DNA from: Parabacteroides sp. PM6-13
Lineage (GTDB): Bacteria; Bacteroidota; Bacteroidia; Bacteroidales; Tannerellaceae
Assembly (NCBI RefSeq): GCF_029892605.1
Contig: NZ_JARXWF010000002.1
Location: forward strand, 248,001 to 312,000
Direction: 5' to 3'
Length of the DNA: 64,000 nt
Part shown: one piece after another, positions 55,867 through 64,000 of the stretch
Position numbering within the stretch: the stretch's first letter is position 1
Layout of the letters: each line of letters begins with the position of its first letter
The notes under the pieces: generated by a model
Told to the model about the DNA's origin: nothing
Seen by the model: the letters and a program-made list of their open reading frames with translations, nothing else
Database searches by the model: none
Program-made: the position numbers and the translations under genes

Positions 55867-56478
55867 TCACTCCTTTCTCCTATCTATTTCCTTCAAACTA
55901 AATTCACATCCGCAATAGGTCTGATTATAGAAGTTGTGTTCGGCGATGATTGCTTTGCGACGTTCGCTTAACCCGCCTTTGCGCCAGTTTTGTTCCCAGA
56001 AGAGCGTGCCGGGATAACGTTCCATGGCATAACGCCCTGCCGCATGGATCTGCTCCAGGCTTTTCCAACGGGAAGAGGCGAGGGTGGTGGTGAAAACCTT
56101 TAAGCCTCTTTCGGTGGCATAATGGGCTGTCTCGAGTAGACGCAATCGGAAACAAGCGAGGCAGCGCGGTCCCCGTTCCGGTTCAGCCTCCATGCCTTGC
56201 ATTTGGGTGCGCCAGGCATCGTGGTCGTAGTCGCCATCGATGATCTCCAATCCGAGTGCTTCCGCGTAACGCGTACATTCCGCTTTGCGGATCTCATATT
56301 CTTCCAGGGGATAGATATTCGGATTATAATAGAAGATGACCGGACGGATACCATTCTCCAGCATACATTCTATAATAGCTGACGAACAAGGGGCGCAACA
56401 GGTATGCAATAAGACCTCTCGCTCGCCGCCGGGCACCTCCAGATGGAGGTTCGTATGTCGCTCTTTGCTGTTTATCAT
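55867..56478 (-). CDS. queH: epoxyqueuosine reductase QueH
   Basis: 203 residues. The cysteine set of QueH (formerly DUF208) is present: HTCCAPCSS (Cys27, Cys28, Cys31), PRCLACFRLRL, and TYCGCEFS near the C-terminus. QueH reduces epoxyqueuosine to queuosine in tRNA and is the non-homologous replacement of QueG. The last codons AGG AGA AAG GAG and the stop TGA come from the GGAGAAA heptamer tract of island 7, so the final residues RRKE are repeat-encoded. It follows the CDF transporter gene by 5 bp, a probable operon. Confidence 0.93.
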   Translation of the reverse strand: MINSKERHTNLHLEVPGGEREVLLHTCCAPCSSAIIECMLENGIRPVIFYYNPNIYPLEEYEIRKAECTRYAEALGLEIIDGDYDHDAWRTQMQGMEAEPERGPRCLACFRLRLLETAHYATERGLKVFTTTLASSRWKSLEQIHAAGRYAMERYPGTLFWEQNWRKGGLSERRKAIIAEHNFYNQTYCGCEFSLKEIDRRKE

Positions 56479-56483
56479 TCGCT

Positions 56484-57425
56484 TTAGTCTTTACTTAGTA
56501 TCTCGCCACAGTCGCCATGACAATGGGCAGATGATAATTCGAACTCCAGGGTGACATGCTGCACACCGATATGGCGCAGGGCCTGTTTGATCTCCTCTTT
56601 TATCTCTTCCATGCGGTCGGTATTCTCCACCACGACGTGCACCGTGAGGGCGGTCTCCGTGGTGCTGATGCCCCATACATGCAGGTGATGCAGGTCTTGC
56701 ACGCCCACAACAGAGCGGATGGTCTTTTCGATATCGCGGATATCGGTACCCGCCGGCACGCCATCTAAGGAGAGACGCAGGCTGTCGCGCAAGAGTCCCC
56801 AGGTGGAGTAGACGATGACACCGGCAATCACGAGGCCGATGATCGGATCGACAATATACCATCCGGTATAGATGATAATAATGCCCGAAATAACCACGCC
56901 GATCGACACCAGGGCGTCGGCCGCCATATGCAGATAGGCGCCTTTCACATTCAGGTCTTTATCTTTGTCTTTCATAAACAGCCAGGCGGTAAGGCCGTTG
57001 ATCACCACACCGATGCCGGCCACCCAAGCGATGGCTCCCCCTTCCACTGGCTGCGGGTGGAAGAATTTATCGATACTCTCGCTGATAATGATGCCCACGG
57101 CGATCAATAGGATTACGGCATTCAACAAAGAGACCAGGATCGTGCTCTTCTTCAAGCCGTAGGTATAGTTGGGTGTCGGATTCACTTTGGCCAAGCGAAA
57201 AGCCAGCATCGCCAGAATCAGGCTGGCAACATCGCTGAGGTTGTGGCCGGCATCCGACAATAATCCCAGGGAATCATACCAGAAGCCGGCGGCGAATTCC
57301 GCCAGGACAAAAGCGATATTCAGGGATATGCTGATAATAAAGGCACGGTTCAACGAGGTGATTTCGTGATGATGATGGTCGTGATGGGGCGTCTGTTCGG
57401 CCCCGTGTGTATGATGATGTCCCAT
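56484..57425 (-). CDS. cation diffusion facilitator (zinc exporter)
   Basis: 313 residues. A His-rich N-terminus (MGHHHTHGAEQTPHHDHHHHE) precedes six membrane helices with the metal sites in helices 2 and 5: LLSDAGHNLSDVASL and YLHMAADALVSIG. The C-terminal cytoplasmic domain follows (about residues 210-313). It exports Zn2+ (or Co2+/Cd2+) by proton antiport, the counterpart of the ZIP importer 1.5 kb away. Promoter box TAGCTTTG at 57468-57475. Confidence 0.93.
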   Translation of the reverse strand: MGHHHTHGAEQTPHHDHHHHEITSLNRAFIISISLNIAFVLAEFAAGFWYDSLGLLSDAGHNLSDVASLILAMLAFRLAKVNPTPNYTYGLKKSTILVSLLNAVILLIAVGIIISESIDKFFHPQPVEGGAIAWVAGIGVVINGLTAWLFMKDKDKDLNVKGAYLHMAADALVSIGVVISGIIIIYTGWYIVDPIIGLVIAGVIVYSTWGLLRDSLRLSLDGVPAGTDIRDIEKTIRSVVGVQDLHHLHVWGISTTETALTVHVVVENTDRMEEIKEEIKQALRHIGVQHVTLEFELSSAHCHGDCGEILSKD

Positions 57426-57467
57426 AGAGAGGATGGTGTTAAATATGTATTGTATTCATTTCCATTA

Positions 57468-57475
57468 CAAAGCTA
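57468..57475 (-). promoter_or_regulatory. -7 promoter box of the CDF-queH operon
   Basis: TAGCTTTG on the minus strand, exact match, ~39-nt leader to the ATG at 57425. Confidence 0.5.
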
Positions 57476-57805
57476 CACCTTTTTTATCTATTTCCCCTCC
57501 CCATTTGTAGGTATTTCAACTACGATCGCCCTTGCGACAAGAACAGCCTCCTCCCCTTCCCCACCGGGGGCGCTTTCTAAACAAATCATAAAAAGTTATT
57601 TTTCCGACGGGATCAAATAAATAGATATCTCGTTGACAGTATGATTATTGCGCTGATCGAAAACATTTAACTACTATTTATTCACCATTACCGGGATCGA
57701 TGTTGTTCCCTATACCATCCACCAACGCTAGCACAGCCGTGCCATGGAGCCGGCTCGCTTTCCATGGCAACCCTCCAGCCGGTAATTCCGGTCGGAACAG
57801 AGGTT
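57476..57805. other. spacer between CDF transporter and HU-like genes
   Basis: About 330 bp with no gene. A GGAGCCGGCTC-type palindrome near 57740-57775 and a promoter box near its right end are all that I see. Confidence 0.4.
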
Positions 57806-57806
57806 A

Positions 57807-57814
57807 TACTTTTG
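57807..57814 (+). promoter_or_regulatory. -7 promoter box of the HU-like gene
   Basis: TACTTTTG, exact match. It makes the longer frame upstream of ATG 57878 untranslatable, confirming that start, with a ~60-nt leader. Confidence 0.5.
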
Positions 57815-57877
57815 TTTCGTGATCACAAAACAGAGAATGAAAACTTATTTAGTAAACCATTAAAACAACGAAACAAA

Positions 57878-58315
57878 ATGGCAGTAAAATTTAAATTAAT
57901 GAAACAAAAGAACCTGGGCAAAGACAAAGATGTCACTCCGGAAAAGGTATACGCCCGGGAAGTAAACAGCGACAAGATCTCATTCGAATATCTCCTGGAG
58001 GAGATCGCCGCCGCGGGTATTCCTTCGAACCAGGTGAAGGGTGTGATGGACCGTATGAACTATTTGATTCGCCTGCATTTGTCGGCAGGGCATATCGTAC
58101 AGTTCGGTGAATTGGGTAATTTCCGCTATACATTGGGGTCGACCGGCGCTGTGACAGAGGAGGAGTTCGAGACGACACAGATCAAGACTCCCCGCCTCCT
58201 GTTCTATCCGGGGAAAACGTTGCAGAAGGCGCGTAAGAATGCAGAATTCCAACGCCTGGACACCGACACCACCGACGAGTCGGAAGAGGATGAAGGTGGT
58301 GGCGATGGTTTTTAA
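57878..58315 (+). CDS. HU/IHF-like DNA-binding protein
   Basis: 145 residues starting MAVKFKLMKQKNLG. The HU-like core (TPEKVYAREVNSDKISFEYLLEEIAAAG; HIVQFGELGNFRYTL; FYPGKTLQKARKNAEF) lacks some classic HU residues but has the helix-hairpin-beta-arm layout of the Bacteroidetes 'histone-like' variants. An acidic tail (DTTDESEEDEGGGDGF) is extra. It likely bends or compacts DNA. A strong terminator follows (58329-58371). Confidence 0.83.
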   Translation: MAVKFKLMKQKNLGKDKDVTPEKVYAREVNSDKISFEYLLEEIAAAGIPSNQVKGVMDRMNYLIRLHLSAGHIVQFGELGNFRYTLGSTGAVTEEEFETTQIKTPRLLFYPGKTLQKARKNAEFQRLDTDTTDESEEDEGGGDGF

Positions 58316-58328
58316 GGCCTAACCTATA

Positions 58329-58371
58329 AGGGTGACCCGGCTCGGATGGAGTGGGGTCACCCTGCTTTTTT
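58329..58371 (+). terminator. terminator of the HU-like gene
   Basis: A 10-bp stem AGGGTGACCC / GGGTCACCCT with a 15-nt loop, then GC and six T residues. Confidence 0.85.
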
Positions 58372-58512
58372 ATTATCTCCGGACAGTTCCGGTGGAAAAA
58401 AGAAAAAAAATCAACGCCTGCATACATTTTTTTGCACAAATATTTTCAGAATTAGAAAAGATTTATTTTCTTGCAATCGATAATATTCTATTTATAAACA
58501 AAAACCTTAATT

Positions 58513-59442
58513 ATGAAGACACGTGTATGCTGGGCTCTTGCCCTTTTGGCCTGTATGGGTTGTAACCGATCCGAGCCTGTCGTTGACGACACCTTATCCA
58601 AAGTAACTTTTTCGATTGCCTTGACCCAGAAAACGATTCCTTTCCCGGAAACGAAAGGGATTCCTCCTTTGGATATTCCCGATCCGGAGATAAGAGGAGA
58701 TGAATCGGAAGGTGAGCCTAAAAGCCTGACTGACCAGTGCAGTACGATCGAATACATCGTATATGAGCAGAATGAAGCGGAGCCTGTGCGCCAGAGATGC
58801 TATTTGGCTTCGGAGAATAATCTTGACTTCGGTATCATCTCCGACGCGTTGCCTCAGGGCAACTACACCCTATTGTTTATTGCCCACAACGGATCAGGCG
58901 GCACATTGAGCGACGGGACAATGCGTTTTGACAAGGTATCGGATACGTTTCACGCATCATTGGAGCTAACGATCGAAGCTGGGCAGGTCTATGAACAGGA
59001 TGTCACCCTGTACCGCATCGTCAGCCGGATTGAGTTTGTATCGACAGATGCTGTTCCGGAAGAGGCGACATCGTTTACCATGGATGTGGTGCGTTATCCA
59101 AGCCAGCTGAATGTTCGCACCGGAGGAGGGATCGTGCCGAACACGGATCCGGTTACTTTCACGCATACCTTCACCGAAGAGGAGATTGGAACAACGGGCA
59201 TGACGCATGGTTTTTACACCTTTGTTGCTCCTGCTGACGCCACCATGGACGTGACACTGACCGCCCTGGCTGAAACTGAGACACTTCGCACCCGTCAGGT
59301 GAACGGAGTAACCCCACTAACAAACCGCATCGTGCAATATACCGGACGACTCTATTCCTATTCGCCTTCGGATGATGAGTTTAGGATTACGATAAATGAC
59401 CAATGGGGCCTTACGGATGAGAAGGAATTGCCGGAGGATTAA
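58513..59442 (+). CDS. FimB/Mfa2-like fimbrial anchor lipoprotein
   Basis: 309 residues. Lipoprotein signal with lipobox ACMGC (Cys17). The mature part begins VTFSIALTQ, then EYIVYEQNEAEPVRQR and LPQGNYTLLFIAHN, with a second domain (RIVSRIEFVSTDAVPEEATSF). These fit the two-domain FimB/Mfa2 family that anchors Porphyromonas-type fimbriae. No major fimbrillin or tip gene is adjacent, so it may serve a distant fimbria or act alone. ATG 58513. Confidence 0.75.
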   Translation: MKTRVCWALALLACMGCNRSEPVVDDTLSKVTFSIALTQKTIPFPETKGIPPLDIPDPEIRGDESEGEPKSLTDQCSTIEYIVYEQNEAEPVRQRCYLASENNLDFGIISDALPQGNYTLLFIAHNGSGGTLSDGTMRFDKVSDTFHASLELTIEAGQVYEQDVTLYRIVSRIEFVSTDAVPEEATSFTMDVVRYPSQLNVRTGGGIVPNTDPVTFTHTFTEEEIGTTGMTHGFYTFVAPADATMDVTLTALAETETLRTRQVNGVTPLTNRIVQYTGRLYSYSPSDDEFRITINDQWGLTDEKELPED

Positions 59443-59449
59443 AATACCA

Positions 59450-59482
59450 GAGCGGGCATTTCGTTTAGCGAAATGCCCGCTC
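59450..59482. terminator. 14-bp hairpin between FimB-like gene and tRNA-Arg
   Basis: A perfect stem (59450-59463 with 59469-59482) and 5-nt loop. It lies after the FimB-like gene stop and after the 3' end of the converging tRNA-Arg; the minus strand continues with TATTTTAATC, so it may end both. Confidence 0.65.
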
Positions 59483-59485
59483 AAG

Positions 59486-59557
59486 TAGTCTCGCCGGGAA
59501 TCGAACCCGGATCTAAAGTTTAGGAAACTTCTATTCTATCCATTGAACTACAAGACC
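59486..59557 (-). tRNA. tRNA-Arg (CCT anticodon)
   Basis: 72 nt on the minus strand without encoded CCA. Acceptor pairs GGTCTTG with CGAGACT. Anticodon loop TTCCTAA gives anticodon CCT. T-arm GGGTTCGATTCCC is standard. Confidence 0.92.
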
Positions 59558-59620
59558 ATTTTGGAGTGACAAAAGTATAATCTTTTCCGCATATCCACAA
59601 AAAAAGGTTATGTAAACTGG

Positions 59621-60346
59621 TTAGTCAAAGAGGTTTTCCAGGATATCGAGCGAGCGCACTCCGGAGAAGCCCGGTAGGTGGAGCTGATAATATTCAAGGA
59701 TCTTTCGAATGATATTCCGTCTATCGCCACGCGAGAAGGCATAGAGCGACATGTTTTCGAAACTGATACGTAACAGCCGATAAAAGAAAAGACTATCCTC
59801 CGGGGTTAGAAAATGGGTATGCATCGGTATATCCGCCCGGAAAGTGCCGCTCTGCAGATCGAAATAAAAACCGCTTTGATAGGTGTCGCCCCGTGGGAAT
59901 ACGCCCAGGTAGTGAAGAAGATGCATCATAAAGACAATATGAAAATTGGCGACCCCGCTCTCAGCATATTCTAAAAAATGGATCGATTCATACAAAAACT
60001 GAAAGAGACGCTGATCGGGTTCGGTCTCTTTTATGGCGCGGTAAAGGAGCTCGGAAAGGAAAAGAGCCAGTACGTTCTTGACCGGATCGAATGATAAGCT
60101 ATTCAGGAGATAACAGCTACGACACTCTTTTATACGCTGAATATCACGCTTGGGCTGATGATCGACCTCCATCTCCAAGACGGAGAGAGGCATGAACAAC
60201 GCTTTGGAGACTGCGCTACTCTTTCCTTTCTGACGAGCAACCATATAGGAGACCCGCCCGAAGGATTCGGTATAGATATATACAATGGCATATTTGTCGT
60301 TGTATGGGATACTATGTAATACAATACCACGCGTTTTACTCAACAT
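59621..60346 (-). CDS. recO: DNA repair protein RecO
   Basis: 241 residues starting MLSKTRGIVLHSIPYNDK, the N-terminal OB-fold (YIYTESFGRVSYMVAR; LFMPLSVLEMEVDHQ) followed by the helical zinc-finger-like domain (LLNSLSFDPVKNVLALFLSELLYRAI). RecO loads RecA with RecR and anneals strands in the RecFOR pathway. The longer in-frame start at 60412 is not used; a near-consensus promoter box (TACCTTTA, 60386-60393) lies within that segment. Confidence 0.9.
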   Translation of the reverse strand: MLSKTRGIVLHSIPYNDKYAIVYIYTESFGRVSYMVARQKGKSSAVSKALFMPLSVLEMEVDHQPKRDIQRIKECRSCYLLNSLSFDPVKNVLALFLSELLYRAIKETEPDQRLFQFLYESIHFLEYAESGVANFHIVFMMHLLHYLGVFPRGDTYQSGFYFDLQSGTFRADIPMHTHFLTPEDSLFFYRLLRISFENMSLYAFSRGDRRNIIRKILEYYQLHLPGFSGVRSLDILENLFD

Positions 60347-60565
60347 AATCACTCTCTTTTCATAAGATAGGATGCGTTTCCGGTGTAAAGGTACGAAATC
60401 ATTGCGAATCAAAATAGCTTTGCTTCTTCTCCTATGCCGGTATTATTCTGTGTATCTATTTGAAAAATACACACTTCCACAAAGGCGTCGGAGGGTAATT
60501 TGGAGGAGATTAGCTCTAAAGAGAAGTTAAAACAGTAATTTTTATTTAATTTTCTTATGAAAACT

Positions 60566-60596
60566 TTTGGTAGTTAAAACGAATGATCTATCTTTG
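60566..60596 (+). promoter_or_regulatory. promoter of tRNA-Glu and rpsT
   Basis: TTTG at 60566-60569 (-33) and TATCTTTG at 60589-60596 (-7), 19 bp apart, are the best-matched promoter of the window. Predicted start near 60600. Confidence 0.7.
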
Positions 60597-60655
60597 CAGT
60601 CGCAATTCAGAAAGCGCCTCTTTTAGATCGCTAAAAGTGAACACGTTGACAACTT

Positions 60656-60727
60656 GGCCCATTCGTCTATCGGTTAGGACGCAAGATTTTCATTCTTGAA
60701 AGAGGGGTTCGATTCCCCTATGGGCTA
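60656..60727 (+). tRNA. tRNA-Glu (TTC anticodon), copy 1
   Basis: 72 nt, no encoded CCA. Acceptor GGCCCAT/ATGGGCT. Anticodon loop TTTTCAT gives TTC. T-arm GGGGTTCGATTCCCC. Identical to copy 2. Confidence 0.95.
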
Positions 60728-60757
60728 CGAATAATAAAAAAATAGAATTAAAAAGAC

Positions 60758-61012
60758 ATGGCAAATCACAAGTCATCATTAAAGAGAATTAGACAGACAA
60801 ACACCCGTCGTTTGCACAACAGATATTATGCTAAGACTGCGCGTAACGCAATGCGCAAACTGCGTGCCTTGGAAGACAAGACGGAAGCACAGGCTTTGTA
60901 TCCGAAAGTTTGTTCTATGCTCGATAGACTTGCCAAGAAAAACATTATTCACAAGAATAAGGCTGGCAATCTGAAATCGAAGCTGTCAAAACATATTGCT
61001 AAATTAGCATAA
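60758..61012 (+). CDS. rpsT: 30S ribosomal protein S20
   Basis: 84 residues, very basic, starting [20 protein letters not shown], with the family's helical pattern ([38 protein letters not shown]). S20 binds 16S rRNA helices h6, h9 and h44. It lies between the two tRNA-Glu copies, all in one direction, and a terminator follows. Confidence 0.96.
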   Translation: MANHKSSLKRIRQTNTRRLHNRYYAKTARNAMRKLRALEDKTEAQALYPKVCSMLDRLAKKNIIHKNKAGNLKSKLSKHIAKLA

Positions 61013-61042
61013 GAGAGGTAAAGTATTTTCCATAAGGAATGC

Positions 61043-61069
61043 AGCCGGACTATCAAGCCCGGCTTTTTT
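61043..61069 (+). terminator. terminator after rpsT
   Basis: AGCCGG / CCGGCT stem with a 10-nt loop, followed by six T residues. Confidence 0.8.
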
Positions 61070-61079
61070 ACCACCTTAT

Positions 61080-61151
61080 GGCCCATTCGTCTATCGGTTA
61101 GGACGCAAGATTTTCATTCTTGAAAGAGGGGTTCGATTCCCCTATGGGCTA
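61080..61151 (+). tRNA. tRNA-Glu (TTC anticodon), copy 2
   Basis: 72 nt, identical over its full length to copy 1 (60656-60727). It begins 11 bp after the T run of the rpsT terminator, so it needs either readthrough or its own promoter; none is clear. Confidence 0.95.
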
Positions 61152-61154
61152 CTG

Positions 61155-63389
<2,235 letters not shown>

Positions 63390-63400
63390 AATCAATTCCT

Positions 63401-64000
63401 ATGCATATCGAAGTCCGTCGTCCCTGTTTAGTGGAACTGTACGGGGAAGTAGACCGCTACAACGCGGCGAATGAACACAAACAACCTCCCCGAATCGGTA
63501 TCTCCTGCAACCGGAAAGACGGACTTTCCTGTATTGCAGAAACCTATGTGCAATCGGTTCTGCAAGCCGGAGGTGCGCCTGTCCTTATTCCGGTCATTAC
63601 CGATATCAAAGCGCTGACAGCGATTGTAGAGAGTCTGGATGGACTCGTAATGAGTGGAGGAGGCGATATCAATCCGCTCTATCTGCAAGAAGAGCCTATT
63701 CCCCAATTACAGGATGTCGATACATTCCGCGACGAATACGACCTGATCCTGCTTCGCCTGGCGGCAAATCGCCAGATCCCTATCATGGGCATCTGCCGCG
63801 GACATCAGATACTGAATGTCGCCTTTGGTGGAAGTGTCTATCAGGATATCTATTCGCAAACCGATCATTCGCTCTTGAAACACAGCCAGACCCTGGCGCG
63901 CGAATGGCCTTCGCATACCGTAAATATAGAAGAGATCGATTCCAAACTGCGGAATTTATTGAAAGAAGAGACCCTTTTTGTCAATTCCTTCCATCATCAG
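63401..64000 (+). CDS. class I glutamine amidotransferase (PuuD / gamma-glutamyl-GABA hydrolase type), 3' end outside window
   Basis: 200 codons from ATG 63401 to the window edge. IGISCNRKDGLSCIAETYVQ, VMSGGGDINPLY, and GICRGHQILNVAFGG with the nucleophile Cys (peptidase C26), then NSFHHQ with the catalytic His. The family removes gamma-glutamyl groups from GABA or acts on other amides; the exact substrate is not shown. It follows gyrB by 11 bp. Confidence 0.9.
   Translation, partial: MHIEVRRPCLVELYGEVDRYNAANEHKQPPRIGISCNRKDGLSCIAETYVQSVLQAGGAPVLIPVITDIKALTAIVESLDGLVMSGGGDINPLYLQEEPIPQLQDVDTFRDEYDLILLRLAANRQIPIMGICRGHQILNVAFGGSVYQDIYSQTDHSLLKHSQTLAREWPSHTVNIEEIDSKLRNLLKEETLFVNSFHHQ

Larger units (their letters stand above)
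55040..55882. repeat. intergenic repeat island 7 (F, B, C inverted, F inverted, CT tract)
   Basis: From left to right: module F (about 55060-55112), palindrome B (55146-55345), palindrome C inverted (55387-55716), module F inverted (about 55752-55815), and the heptamer tract on the CT strand (about 55820-55882), which runs into the 3' end of queH. No credible coding sequence. Confidence 0.87.

Overview
The window is Bacteroidota chromosome, most likely a Parabacteroides-like member of the Bacteroidales. The reasons are a bifunctional LpxC-FabZ fusion, the yceD-rpmF-fabH-era-der gene order, two SusC/SusD pairs, a FimB/Mfa2-type lipoprotein, promoters of the Bacteroidetes -7 type (TAnnTTTG) instead of sigma70 boxes, and a very large secreted protein with a C-terminal domain I associate with DUF6383 of Parabacteroides. 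The genus is an inference; the order is well supported. No transposase, integrase, phage gene or CRISPR array was found.

Layout. 1-9.1 kb: end of a SulP permease, a radical SAM protein, lptB, then the lipid A cluster lpxD-lpxC/fabZ-lpxA and the group purM-prfA-pyrF. 9.2-15.4 kb: a glucosaminidase/LysM protein, cytidine deaminase and a SusC/SusD pair. 16.4-20.0 kb: 2-oxoacid:ferredoxin oxidoreductase korA-korB and a DUF4833-like secreted protein. 20.5-26.7 kb: der, era, fabH, rpmF and yceD (one direction), a four-helix bundle protein and a sensor kinase. 27-37 kb: an orphan antitoxin-like gene, the 1175-residue secreted protein, a clostripain-like lipoprotein, a TIM-barrel isomerase, and an unknown small protein behind a long GC-rich leader. 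38-49.5 kb: a SusC/SusD/S9-peptidase locus and a tricorn-like protease. 49.6-64 kb: K+/H+ antiporter, purN, acpP-fabF-rnc, ZIP transporter, CDF transporter with queH, an HU-like protein, a FimB-like lipoprotein, tRNA-Arg, recO, tRNA-Glu/rpsT/tRNA-Glu, gyrB and the start of a class I amidotransferase.

Most of the window is housekeeping or envelope metabolism. Two SusCD systems, the S9, C11 and tricorn-like peptidases point to peptide or protein scavenging.

The unusual part is the intergenic DNA. Seven islands of 0.4-1 kb are mosaics of the same few long palindromes (here named A, B, C, D and F), usually bracketed by tracts of the heptamer GGAGAAA. Every island lies beside the 3' end of a gene, and in queH and the gene at 36611 the repeat forms the last codons and the stop. 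Other spacers carry heptamer tandem repeats with different units (TATGAAT, AATGATG, TTAATGG, TTAATTG and others). A small element (E) with 25-bp perfect inverted ends looks like a miniature transposable element. I do not recognise this repeat system from any described family; it is the main candidate for something new here.
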